NCBI GenBank assembly: GCA_016212085.1
Contig: JACRHL010000019.1
Coordinates: 248,001 to 312,000 of the forward strand
Origin: Nitrospirota bacterium
GTDB taxonomy: Bacteria > Nitrospirota > JACRHL01
Length of the DNA: 64,000 nucleotides
Reading direction: 5' to 3'
In this document: positions 38,387 to 47,035 of the stretch, in pieces
Layout: the number at the start of each line of letters is the position of its first letter
Numbering within the stretch: the first letter of the stretch is position 1
The notes under the pieces: generated by a model
What the model was told of the DNA's origin: nothing
Seen by the model: the letters and a program-made list of their open reading frames with translations, nothing else
Database searches by the model: none
Program-made: the position numbers and the translations under genes

Positions 38387-39028
38387 CTAGGTTCCATCCT
38401 GCGCCGCCCCGCCCGCCCGCGTCCCGCGGCGGAGGCCGAAGCCAACCGAAACCTCCTCTCGCCCGCCCACTTTACGTATCCCCCGGAGCGTCAACTCCGC
38501 CTTGTCGGGGATCTCCGGAAGGGGCTGGAAAAACACCAGGGACTTCCTTGTGTAACCGGGAAAGACCCGGCTCACCCCAAACTCCCGCGCCTGGAGCTGT
38601 TCCAGCGCCTCCTGGTAACCGCGACGCCCCGCCGCGGTTCCGTAGGCACCCGTCATCCGCTCATTGAACAACCGAAGCACCGCGTCGGTGGCCAGAGCGT
38701 TGACCTCTCGGTCCGTCACCCGCAACGTCACCCGGTCGAAGTTCACATCCACCGGAGTGTCGCCCACGTTGGCGGCCGATATCTCAAAGATCCAGAAGGT
38801 GCTCACCAGCAACGATGAGACCTCGACCGATTCCCCCCAGACCGGGGTTACCTCGACCGTCAACCCCGCAACGTCAACGCGCGGCGGCTCCACCTGGAAC
38901 GCCAGCACCTGCCGCCAGCCCTCCGGATGCCGCAAAAACCCGACATAGCGCGATGTGGCGAGTATTAAACTCAGGGCCGCCGCAGATGTCAACAGAACCG
39001 CGAAAACCAGGACGATCTTTTTCTTCAT
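38387..39028 (-). CDS. Membrane-anchored protein of unknown function, 213 aa
   Basis: ATG 39028 opens an N-terminal helix (KKKIVLVFAVLLTSAAALSLILA), followed by an extracytoplasmic beta-rich domain (VEVTPVWGESVEVSSLLVSTFWIFEISAANVG) and a helical stretch. It looks like a periplasmic domain tethered to the inner membrane. No cysteine or heme motif is present, so it does not match SCO or CcoP. It lies 48 bases before the small membrane genes and 27 after the preceding gene. Confidence 0.7.
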   Translation of the reverse strand: MKKKIVLVFAVLLTSAAALSLILATSRYVGFLRHPEGWRQVLAFQVEPPRVDVAGLTVEVTPVWGESVEVSSLLVSTFWIFEISAANVGDTPVDVNFDRVTLRVTDREVNALATDAVLRLFNERMTGAYGTAAGRRGYQEALEQLQAREFGVSRVFPGYTRKSLVFFQPLPEIPDKAELTLRGIRKVGGREEVSVGFGLRRGTRAGGAAQDGT

Positions 39029-39055
39029 GGCCCGGCGCCATTCCCGCAATGGCCA

Positions 39056-39415
39056 TCACGACGACCCCTTGCGCATCCAGGTGAACCAGAACAGGAACGC
39101 AAAGCCACCCCCAACGTACAACAACCCCGCCACCATGCCCCCATCCAGGAAGGGGCCGTCGCCGCCCCTGGAAAGGGCACCCACGACATCGCCGCCATGC
39201 CCCGTGAGGAACGGCGCGTTCAATACCACCGCCAGCAGCAGCACGACACCGACCATCACCCACAGCCACCACGGGGTGCGCCGCTGGCTCTTGTCGATCT
39301 GGCCGTACAGGTCGGCGTCGGTGAAGCGGTCGCCCTCCGCCACGGCGATCAGGTCGTGATCCACGTCGCCCCCCTGGCGCTCGGCGGGGGTGGCCTGTTG
39401 CCGCGGGTCGTTCAT
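39056..39415 (-). CDS. Two-helix membrane protein, 119 aa
   Basis: Start ATG 39415 overlaps the upstream stop in ATGA. A charged cytosolic head (about 1-48) is followed by helices PWWLWVMVGVVLLLAVVL and MVAGLLYVGGGFAFLFWFTWM, and a basic tail. The pattern resembles the anchor part of CcoP or other oxidase assembly proteins, but no heme c motif is present. Co-translated with the preceding exported protein. Confidence 0.75.
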   Translation of the reverse strand: MNDPRQQATPAERQGGDVDHDLIAVAEGDRFTDADLYGQIDKSQRRTPWWLWVMVGVVLLLAVVLNAPFLTGHGGDVVGALSRGGDGPFLDGGMVAGLLYVGGGFAFLFWFTWMRKGSS

Positions 39416-40065
39416 GTGGCGCCCTTCATCATCAGGCTGGCCGGGCGCACCTCCGGGTCGTCGAACAGGTGCGGATCGGCAAAGTCGGGGCGGTGACGCC
39501 CGTCGCCGTCGGGATAGGTGCAGTAGTCCGCCAACACCGGCGCCAGGGTGTCCTCGAAATAGGACCCCTTGAACTCGCCGCCGTCCAGCAGCGACTGGGC
39601 CTTGGTCAGATAGGCCTGAAAATTGGAAAGCAGCTCGGCGCGGACCTTGCCCCCGATCACGTCCAGGCTCACCTTGCCGGCGGCGCCGTCCGCCAGGCCG
39701 TCGTGGATGGACCACAGCCACATGCGGGCGCCCTGGAGGTTGGCGAACACCGCCGCCTCGCGGGACCAGGGGCGGTTCATCATGGGGAAGAAGACCCGCT
39801 CGTGCGGGGTGAGGAGCCGGTCGGCGGCCTTCATGGCGGCCAGCCATTCGGCGTCCAGCGGCTGCAATCCGCGCCTGGCGCGCGCCGTGGCCACGTCGCC
39901 CAGGTGCTGGTAGCCTTCCAGGGCCGCCCGGAAGTCGCCGGCGAAGCGATCGCGCACCGGGTCGCCGGGAGCGGCCGCCTGGGCGGGGGACACCCACCCG
40001 GCCACCGCCACGGCGCAGGCCCCGAGCAGGGCCAGCACTCGCTTGCGCATCAGATCGAATCGCAT
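39412..40065 (-). CDS. Exported protein of unknown function, 217 aa
   Basis: A signal peptide (LALLGACAVAVAGWVSPAQAAA, cleavage after AQA) precedes a helical, soluble domain with no cysteine pair or metal-binding cluster I can identify. The PHERVFFPMMNRPW and DYCTYPDGDGRH segments are distinctive. It is the first gene of the oxidase cluster, 33 bases after the Fur-like palindrome. Start at ATG 40065; ATG 40050 is an alternative, and neither has a good ribosome site. Confidence 0.7.
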   Translation of the reverse strand: MRFDLMRKRVLALLGACAVAVAGWVSPAQAAAPGDPVRDRFAGDFRAALEGYQHLGDVATARARRGLQPLDAEWLAAMKAADRLLTPHERVFFPMMNRPWSREAAVFANLQGARMWLWSIHDGLADGAAGKVSLDVIGGKVRAELLSNFQAYLTKAQSLLDGGEFKGSYFEDTLAPVLADYCTYPDGDGRHRPDFADPHLFDDPEVRPASLMMKGAT

Positions 40066-40097
40066 GGCTACACAACCGCCTTACAAAGGAGTGGCGC

Positions 40098-40110
40098 GAT
40101 GATAATCATC
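40098..40110. promoter_or_regulatory. Fur-box-like palindrome before the oxidase cluster
   Basis: GATGATAATCATC is a perfect 13-base palindrome. Its central ATGATAATCAT equals the core of the E. coli Fur box GATAATGATAATCATTATC. It ends 33 bases upstream of the first ATG of the cluster and overlaps a possible TATCAT -10, so a repressor there could block transcription. Iron or redox control of the oxidase is the inference. Confidence 0.4.
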
Positions 40111-40220
40111 CACCCGGACGAAAAACATGACATCGGTCATATCTCCAACCAAGTTCCGGCCCGCCAGGCAATCCGATTTTCCGCTGCGACGGGGCGATTA
40201 TACGCCCCCGCCCCACGAAA

Positions 40221-40544
40221 TCAACCCAGGGACACCCCCAGGTAGGCACAGCCGCTTTTCTCGTCCACGAACTGGATGCCGGCGGCGTACACGCCACCCA
40301 CCCGGTTCACCCAGGCCACGTTGCCCTGGTAGCGCTCCTTGACCTCCACGTTGCGCACCCCGTCCACCTGCAGGGTGATATGCACGTGGTCGCCCTTGTT
40401 CAGGGGATCGCGGACGTACAGCCCCAGCCCCTCCGGGCCGAAGTTGGCCACGTACCCCTCGATCACGTTCATCTCGGGCAGCACCTCGATGCTGGCCAGG
40501 CCCACCAACGGGTAGCGTGTGCTGCGGCGGTTTTCGATTCCCAC
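40221..40544 (-). CDS. PilZ-domain protein, 107 aa
   Basis: A single PilZ domain from GTG 40544. The c-di-GMP arginine motif reads RRSTR at residues 5-9. The second motif (usually D/N-x-S-x-x-G) reads NFGPEGLG, with Gly where Ser is normal, so affinity may be reduced. It lies 41 bases downstream of purA on the same strand, so it is probably expressed with it. Output is unknown; motility or pilus control is a reasonable guess in a genome with motAB and pilT. Confidence 0.8.
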   Translation of the reverse strand: MGIENRRSTRYPLVGLASIEVLPEMNVIEGYVANFGPEGLGLYVRDPLNKGDHVHITLQVDGVRNVEVKERYQGNVAWVNRVGGVYAAGIQFVDEKSGCAYLGVSLG

Positions 40545-40585
40545 GGTTCCAGGATCCCCTTGCTGTCCGCCGGCGGCGGGCTTGT

Positions 40586-41893
<1,308 letters not shown>

Positions 41894-41969
41894 TCAGTAT
41901 CCTAGAAGAGACGAAGGGTGCGCCCGGACCCGCATGCCGGAACCCGCGCAAAGGCCCAAAAGGGTAATT

Positions 41970-41998
41970 GGTATAGGGAAAGGGCGGCCCAATGTCAA
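41970..41998 (-). promoter_or_regulatory. Sigma70 promoter of purA
   Basis: Minus strand TTGACA (41998-41993), 17 bases, TATACC (41975-41970). Leader of roughly 75 nt to the purA ATG. Confidence 0.7.
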
Positions 41999-42142
41999 TG
42001 TAAAAGGTTTTCCCCGGCCCGCCCGCGTTTGCCAACGCGGCGCGGGACGGGATATCGTAGGCACCCGCCGGGCCGTATCACAAGCCCGTTTCCGGCGCGG
42101 GCCCCCAGGACTTTTTTTCGGCACGGCGGCGGAAGGTGGGCA

Positions 42143-42508
42143 ATGTTTGGCATCGGCATGCCGGAAATGCTGTTGATCCTGGTGGTGGCGCTGGTCGTGT
42201 TCGGCCCGCGCCGCCTGCCGGAACTGGCCGAATCCATCGGCCGCGCGGTGGCCCGGCTGCGGGCCGCCACCAGCGCCGTGCAGTCGCAGGTGGAAAAGGA
42301 GGTGCGCGCCGCGCGCGAGGCGGCGTCCGCCACCCCGCCGGAACCGGCGCCGCCGGCCCTGGAAGGTGAAAAGCCGCCCCGGAACCCGCCCCAAGCCGCG
42401 TCCGAAACCACATCGGTAGATAACCCGGCAGACACGCCGGCAGACACGTCGATCAACACGCCGGACGATCCATCCCAGCCCCCACCCCGGAACCACCCCA
42501 CACCGTGA
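42143..42508 (+). CDS. tatB: Sec-independent translocase protein TatB (TatA/B family)
   Basis: 121 residues. N-terminal helix MFGIGMPEMLLILVVALVVFGP, then the GPRRLPEL hinge and an amphipathic helix, and a long low-complexity tail rich in P, D, T and N. The pattern MFxIGxxE with a glutamate in the helix favours TatB over TatA. It binds twin-arginine signal peptides together with TatC. ATG 42143 follows GGAAGGTGGGCA. The stop overlaps the tatC GTG (GTGA). No tatA is next to it, so TatA, if distinct, is elsewhere. Confidence 0.85.
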   Translation: MFGIGMPEMLLILVVALVVFGPRRLPELAESIGRAVARLRAATSAVQSQVEKEVRAAREAASATPPEPAPPALEGEKPPRNPPQAASETTSVDNPADTPADTSINTPDDPSQPPPRNHPTP

Positions 42509-43236
42509 CCCCCGATCCATCCCAGCGGCCGGAGGGCCGCATGCCCTTCATGCAGCACCTGGACGAGCTGCGCGTGCGCCTGGTGCGCGCCGCCATCGCC
42601 ATCGGCTGCGGCATGACCGGCGCGTTCCTGTTCTCGGAACAGATCATCGCCTGGCTCATCCGCCCGGTGGACACGCCAATGGTGTTCCTCTCGCCGGGGG
42701 AGGCGTTCTGGGCCAACCTCAAGGTGGCCTTCCTGGGCGGCCTGATCCTGGCCCTGCCGGTGGTGCTGTACCAGGCCTGGAAATTCCTGGAGCCGGGCCT
42801 CTACCCCGAGGAGCGGCGCCTGGGGCTGGCGTTCATCATCAGCGCCACCCTGCTGTTCGTGGCGGGGGTGCTGTTCTGCGCCTACGTGGTGTTTCCGCTC
42901 ACCATCGGCTTCCTGCTCAGCTACAAGACCGAGGGGCTCACGCCCATGCTGGCCATCGGCACCTATGTGGACTTCAACGTCAAGTTCTTCCTGGCGTTCG
43001 GCATCATCTTCGAGCTGCCGCCGGTCATCACCCTGCTGGCCCGGCTCGGCCTGGTCACCCCGCAAAAGCTGTCCGCCAACCGCAAGTATGCGGTGCTGGG
43101 GGCGTTCGTCGTCGCCGCGGTGCTCACCCCCACGCCGGACGTGTTCAATCAGTTGCTGATGGCGGTGCCGCTGATGCTCCTGTACGAGGTGGGCATCCTG
43201 TGCGCGCGCTGGTTCGGGAAGCGCCCCGCACGGTAA
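42505..43236 (+). CDS. tatC: Sec-independent translocase protein TatC
   Basis: 243 residues, six membrane helices, with the conserved N-terminal MPFMQHLDELRVRLVRAAIA segment and the FLEPGLYPEERR loop. Receptor for twin-arginine signals and core of the translocon. GTG 42505 overlaps tatB by 4 bases. It converges on rplT and shares its terminator region. Confidence 0.96.
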   Translation: MTPDPSQRPEGRMPFMQHLDELRVRLVRAAIAIGCGMTGAFLFSEQIIAWLIRPVDTPMVFLSPGEAFWANLKVAFLGGLILALPVVLYQAWKFLEPGLYPEERRLGLAFIISATLLFVAGVLFCAYVVFPLTIGFLLSYKTEGLTPMLAIGTYVDFNVKFFLAFGIIFELPPVITLLARLGLVTPQKLSANRKYAVLGAFVVAAVLTPTPDVFNQLLMAVPLMLLYEVGILCARWFGKRPAR

Positions 43237-43254
43237 GCGGGACGCCCCCCAAAC

Positions 43255-43291
43255 AAAAAAGGCCCCCGGCGCCAGGGTGGCGCCGGGGGCC
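43255..43291 (-). terminator. Intrinsic terminator of infC-rpmI-rplT
   Basis: A 13-bp stem GGCCCCCGGCGCC paired with GGCGCCGGGGGCC, AGGGT loop, then six T on the minus strand. Lies between convergent tatC and rplT. Confidence 0.93.
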
Positions 43292-43314
43292 CGAATGCGC
43301 GGCCCGGCGGATCG

Positions 43315-43668
43315 TCAGGCGGCGGCCTTGACCTGCTCCACCAGCCGGTTGAAGGCGGCGGTGTCGTTGGCGGCCAGATCGGCCAGCACGCGGCGGTCCA
43401 GCTCGATGCCCTGCTTCTTCAGGGCGCCCATGAACTGGGAGTAGGACATGCCGACGGCGTTGGTGGCGGCGTTGATGCGCACGATCCACAGGCTGCGGAA
43501 GTCGCGCTTGCGCACGCGGCGGTCGCGGTAGGCGAACACGCCGGCGCGCTCCACCGTCTCGCGCGCGGTGCGGTACAGCTTGCTGCGCCCGCCGACGTAG
43601 CCCTTGGCCAACTTCAGGAACTTCTTGTGCCGCCGGCGCGTCTTGACGCCACCCTTAACCCTGGACAT
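43315..43668 (-). CDS. rplT: 50S ribosomal protein L20
   Basis: 117 residues, [28 protein letters not shown] start and the [21 protein letters not shown] core. Assembly protein of the 50S subunit; in E. coli it also represses its own operon. Third gene after infC and rpmI. Confidence 0.98.
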   Translation of the reverse strand: MSRVKGGVKTRRRHKKFLKLAKGYVGGRSKLYRTARETVERAGVFAYRDRRVRKRDFRSLWIVRINAATNAVGMSYSQFMGALKKQGIELDRRVLADLAANDTAAFNRLVEQVKAAA

Positions 43669-43718
43669 GTCTCACCTAACTATTTAAATACCGGATCCGT
43701 GGGCCGTTACCCCGCGCG

Positions 43719-43922
43719 TCACGCGTAGGGCATCAGCAGCTTGATGCTCTTGGCCTCACCCTCGAACACCTCGGCGCCGCGCCGGAAGTTGCGCTTGCGC
43801 TTGGCGGACTTCTTGGTGAGGATGTGGCGGGCGAACGCCTTGGAGCGCTTCACCTTGCCGCTCTTGGTGATCTTGAAGCGCTTTGCCGCGCCCCGATGGG
43901 TCTTCAGCTTCTGCCCAGCCAT
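43719..43922 (-). CDS. rpmI: 50S ribosomal protein L35
   Basis: 67 residues from ATG 43922, beginning [19 protein letters not shown]. The frame opens earlier but those codons are within the infC-rpmI gap and are not conserved. Middle gene of infC-rpmI-rplT. Confidence 0.97.
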   Translation of the reverse strand: MAGQKLKTHRGAAKRFKITKSGKVKRSKAFARHILTKKSAKRKRNFRRGAEVFEGEAKSIKLLMPYA

Positions 43923-43983
43923 GTCAAACTCTCCACAGTGATGGCCCGCATCGATCGAACAAAACCGAAAGCTGGGTATTGTA

Positions 43984-44505
43984 TTACTTGTGGGACTTCG
44001 GTGCAATCATTATCGACACCGAATTTCCCTCCGACCTGGGCAGCTGCTCGATCACCCCCGCCTCGCCGATGAGGCTGATGACCTTGGGCATGAATTCGGC
44101 GCTGTACACATCCATGCGCGAGCGCTCGCGGCCGCGGAAAAACAGGCTCACCTTCACCTTCTGGCCGTGCGCCAGGAACTTGAGGACGTTCTTGACCTTG
44201 TACTGGATGTCGTGGTCGTCGGTGCGGGGGCGGAACTTGACCTCCTTCACCTGGCCGGCGCGGTTGACCTTGCCACCCTTCTTCTGGGACTGCTTGCGGC
44301 TCTGGAACTTGAACTTGCCGAAGTCCATCACCCGGCACACGGGCGGTTCGGCCTGGGGGGCCACCTCCACCAGGTCGAGCCCGGCTTCCCGAGCCACCAC
44401 CAGCGCCTGCTCCAGGCGCATCACGCCGAGCTGCTCCCCCTCTGCGGACACCAGCCGCACCGACGGCACGGTGATCTCCTCGTTGACTCGTTGATTCAGC
44501 GCGAT
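43984..44505 (-). CDS. infC: Translation initiation factor IF-3, AUC start
   Basis: 173 residues if started at the ATC at 44505, which is placed seven bases after a perfect TAGGAGGA (44520-44513). The frame then reads [19 protein letters not shown], and RxNxEI is the conserved N-terminus of IF-3. The later GTG at 44469 would truncate this and has no ribosome site. Conserved MDFGKFKF and [15 protein letters not shown] segments follow. A non-AUG start in infC is the known autoregulatory device: IF-3 rejects such initiation codons on its own mRNA. First gene of infC-rpmI-rplT; thrS is not upstream, tRNA-Val is. Confidence 0.9.
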   Translation of the reverse strand: MALNQRVNEEITVPSVRLVSAEGEQLGVMRLEQALVVAREAGLDLVEVAPQAEPPVCRVMDFGKFKFQSRKQSQKKGGKVNRAGQVKEVKFRPRTDDHDIQYKVKNVLKFLAHGQKVKVSLFFRGRERSRMDVYSAEFMPKVISLIGEAGVIEQLPRSEGNSVSIMIAPKSHK

Positions 44506-44512
44506 GGTCCAG

Positions 44513-44520
44513 TCCTCCTA
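44513..44520 (-). promoter_or_regulatory. Ribosome-binding site deciding the infC start
   Basis: TAGGAGGA on the minus strand, seven bases before ATC 44505. It fixes translation at a non-AUG codon. Confidence 0.8.
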
Positions 44521-44788
44521 AGCGCGTTCAAAAAAAACCGGGCGCACGCCCTCCCCGGCGGATACGGCCCGTTCCCGACCGGCCACCGCTGTGGATGATG
44601 CGCGGGCGCCGCAGCCGGCGGGGCGGTTCGTCCAAGGCGTCCAGGGACGCCGCTCGGGCAGGGGCCTCCCGGGGTCGGGACGGACCGCGAACACTTCCAG
44701 ACACCGCGCGGCCCGCATGCCAACGCCAGTCGAGACGTGAAACCCACGGCCCGCCGCAAAAAGATTCGTTCCGGCACCCCATGCGGGA

Positions 44789-44863
44789 TGGTAGGCACGG
44801 GCGGTTTCGAACCGCCGACCTCTACCGTGTCAAGGTAGCGCTCTACCCCTGAGCTACGCGCCT
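44789..44863 (-). tRNA. tRNA-Val (anticodon GAC)
   Basis: Cloverleaf on the minus strand with the acceptor stem AGGCGCG/CGTGCCT (one G-U), anticodon stem CTACC/GGTAG, loop TTGACAC, T-arm GGCGGTTCGAAACCGCC, discriminator A and encoded CCA (44791-44789). 75 nt. It precedes infC by about 270 bases on the same strand. Confidence 0.95.
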
Positions 44864-45183
44864 TTGCATTCCCAGCGCACCCCACGGAGCGGCCAGAACA
44901 AACGGGAAGTATTCTTGGCCGGCGAGCGCTTGTCAAGGTTTTCGCGCGCGGGCGGGTGCCCCGGCCGGCTGCCCCGGCGCGTTCGGCGCCGGCCGGCGCC
45001 GGGTGCCCCAAGCAACTGGACAAAAATAGCGCATTATTTCCAGCGGGTTGAGCGGCGAAGCTCCGTTACAATGCCGGGCGGCACGGCATCTCCCGTTCGA
45101 TGGCCCCTTGCGACGACCGCTGACGACCGTCCGATCCGGCTCCCCATACGCCCCACCGCAACCAAGGAACCAGGGCTTTACCC
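44864..45183. other. Intergenic region between tRNA-Val and nhaD
   Basis: Divergent control region of 320 bases. It holds the tRNA-Val promoter (44908-44936, minus). Toward nhaD there is a TACAAT at 45066-45071 without a good -35 partner. No gene or hairpin with a T-run seen. Confidence 0.5.
44908..44936 (-). promoter_or_regulatory. Sigma70 promoter of tRNA-Val
   Basis: Minus strand TTGACA (44936-44931), 17 bases, AATACT (44913-44908). Start predicted about 38 bases before the tRNA. Confidence 0.75.
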
Positions 45184-46617
45184 ATGCGACCCTTTTGGCT
45201 GACCATGACCACCATGACCGCCTTTCTCGCGCTCCCGTTCCCGGACGCTGCCCTGGCGGCGGTCGCTAGCCACGATACCATCGACCTCACCCACAGCGGC
45301 TTCGGCATCGCCGCCGTCGCGGTGTTCGTGATCGCCTACCTGCTGGTGATGGGCGAGGAATTCCTGCACCTGCGCAAGTCCAAGCCGGTGATGGTGGCGG
45401 CGGGCATCATCTGGGCGCTGGTGGGCATCGCCTACGCCATGGCCGGCGATACCCATACCGCCGAGCAGGCGGTGCGCCACAACCTCCTGGAATACGCCGA
45501 GCTGCTGCTGTTCCTGCTGGCGGCCATGACCTACATCAACACCTTGAACGAGCGCCGGGTGTTCGCGGCGCTGCGTTCCTGGCTGGTGTCCACCGGGCTG
45601 TCGCTCAGGGCGGTGTTCTGGGCCACCGGCGGCCTGGCGTTTGTCATCAGCCCCGTGGCGGACAACCTCACCACCGCCCTCATCATGGCCGCGGTGGTGA
45701 TGGCCGTGGGGGCGGGCAACAACCGCTTCATCGCCCCGTCGTGCATCAACATCGTGGTGGCCGCCAACGCGGGCGGCACCTTCAGCCCGTTCGGCGACAT
45801 CACCACGCTGATGGTGTGGCAGAAGGGCATGGTGTCGTTCTCGGAGTTCTTCCACCTGTTCCTGCCGGCGCTGGTCAACTGGCTGGTGCCGGCGCTGCTG
45901 ATGAGCTTCGCGGTGCCCAACGAGCAGCCGCAGGCGGTGTCGGAGGCGGTTCGGGTCAAGAACGGCGGTTTCGCCATCATCGGCCTGTTCGCCTTCACCA
46001 TCGTCATGGCCGTGTGCGCCCACAACTTTTTGCACCTGCCGCCGGTGCTGGGCATGATGACCGGCCTGGGCCTGCTCAAGGTGTACGGCTACTTCTTGCG
46101 CCGCGACGAGATCACCAACGCCATTCCCAAGATCCGCGGGCCCGAGACCATCGGCAACGACATCACCCGGGAGCGCCCGTTCGACGTGTTCGACAGCATC
46201 AAGGACGCCGAGTGGGACACGCTGATGTTCTTCTACGGCGTGGTGCTGTGCGTGGGGGGCCTGGGCACCATCGGCTATCTGGCGGCCCTGTCCCAGGCCA
46301 TGTACGTGGACCTGGGGCCCACCTGGGCCAACGTGGTGGTGGGCCTCCTGTCCGCCTTCATCGACAACATCCCGGTAATGTTCGCGGTGCTCACCATGAA
46401 CCCGGACATGTCGCACGGGCAGTGGCTGCTGGTGACGCTCACCGCCGGCGTGGGCGGCTCGCTGCTGTCCATCGGCTCCGCCGCCGGCGTGGCGCTGATG
46501 GGCCAGGCGCGCGGGGTGTACACCTTCTTCTCGCACCTCAGGTGGACGTGGGCCATCGCCCTGGGCTACGTGGCCAGCGTCTGGGTGCACATCTGGATCA
46601 ACGGCGCCATGATGTAG
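45184..46617 (+). CDS. nhaD: Sodium/proton antiporter NhaD
   Basis: 477 residues, 11-12 membrane helices, ion-transporter superfamily. The core has SPVADNLTTALIMA near residue 155 and a second FIDNIPVMFAVL segment near 390, the two DN(L/I) half-motifs at the transport site. An N-terminal signal-like segment (TTMTAFLALPFPDAALA) precedes the first helix, as in other NhaD. Expels Na+ or Li+ in exchange for protons, fitting a saline or alkaline habitat. Converges with relA/spoT across the tandem-repeat region. RBS uncertain: AAGGA is 18 bases before ATG 45184, and ATG 45205 is an alternative. Confidence 0.93.
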   Translation: MRPFWLTMTTMTAFLALPFPDAALAAVASHDTIDLTHSGFGIAAVAVFVIAYLLVMGEEFLHLRKSKPVMVAAGIIWALVGIAYAMAGDTHTAEQAVRHNLLEYAELLLFLLAAMTYINTLNERRVFAALRSWLVSTGLSLRAVFWATGGLAFVISPVADNLTTALIMAAVVMAVGAGNNRFIAPSCINIVVAANAGGTFSPFGDITTLMVWQKGMVSFSEFFHLFLPALVNWLVPALLMSFAVPNEQPQAVSEAVRVKNGGFAIIGLFAFTIVMAVCAHNFLHLPPVLGMMTGLGLLKVYGYFLRRDEITNAIPKIRGPETIGNDITRERPFDVFDSIKDAEWDTLMFFYGVVLCVGGLGTIGYLAALSQAMYVDLGPTWANVVVGLLSAFIDNIPVMFAVLTMNPDMSHGQWLLVTLTAGVGGSLLSIGSAAGVALMGQARGVYTFFSHLRWTWAIALGYVASVWVHIWINGAMM

Positions 46618-46666
46618 CCGGCGCCCGGCGGACCCAAGCGCTCGGGCCGCTGACAGGCTGCGGAGC

Positions 46667-47030
46667 GAAAAAACGACCGGAGGCGTGGCAGCGCCACGTC
46701 GAGGATCGGTTTTGAAGCGACAACGCCGGCTCCGGCGGAAAAGCCGTGGCCGGCGCCCATCCACCCACGTAGGCCTCGGATTTTGCGTCGGACCCAGGCG
46801 GAATGAAAAAACGACCGCAGGCGTGGCAGCGCCACGTCGAGGATCGTTTTTGAAATGACAACGCAGGCTCCGGCGGAAAAGCCGTGGCCGGTGCCCCAAC
46901 CAATGTAGGCCTCGGATTTTGCGCCGGACCCAGGCGGAGGCGAGTGGACCCCGCAGGCGTGGCGGCGCCACATCGAGGACGGCCACGAGCCGACAACGCA
47001 GGCTCCGGCGGAAAAGCCGTGGCCGGTGCC
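46667..47030. repeat. Tandem repeat of about 137 bp, 2.7 copies, between convergent genes
   Basis: Landmarks recur at 46683, 46821 and 46957 (GCGTGGC, AGC or GGC, GCCAC), with spacings of 138 and 136. Shared blocks include GACAACGC.GGCTCCGGCGG, AAAAGCCGTGGCCGG and TAGGCCTCGGATTTTGCG. The CGTGGC-AGC-GCCACG hairpin is present once per unit (altered in the third). No protein is encoded that resembles a family. It fills the 418-base gap between nhaD and relA/spoT. No spacer-like variable sequence, so it is not CRISPR. Confidence 0.85.
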
Positions 47031-47035
47031 CCTCC

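Noticed and set aside
46667-47030. CRISPR array or coding repeat in the tandem repeat
   Set aside because: Units are about 137 bp, contiguous, without unique spacers, and no Cas genes exist in the window.
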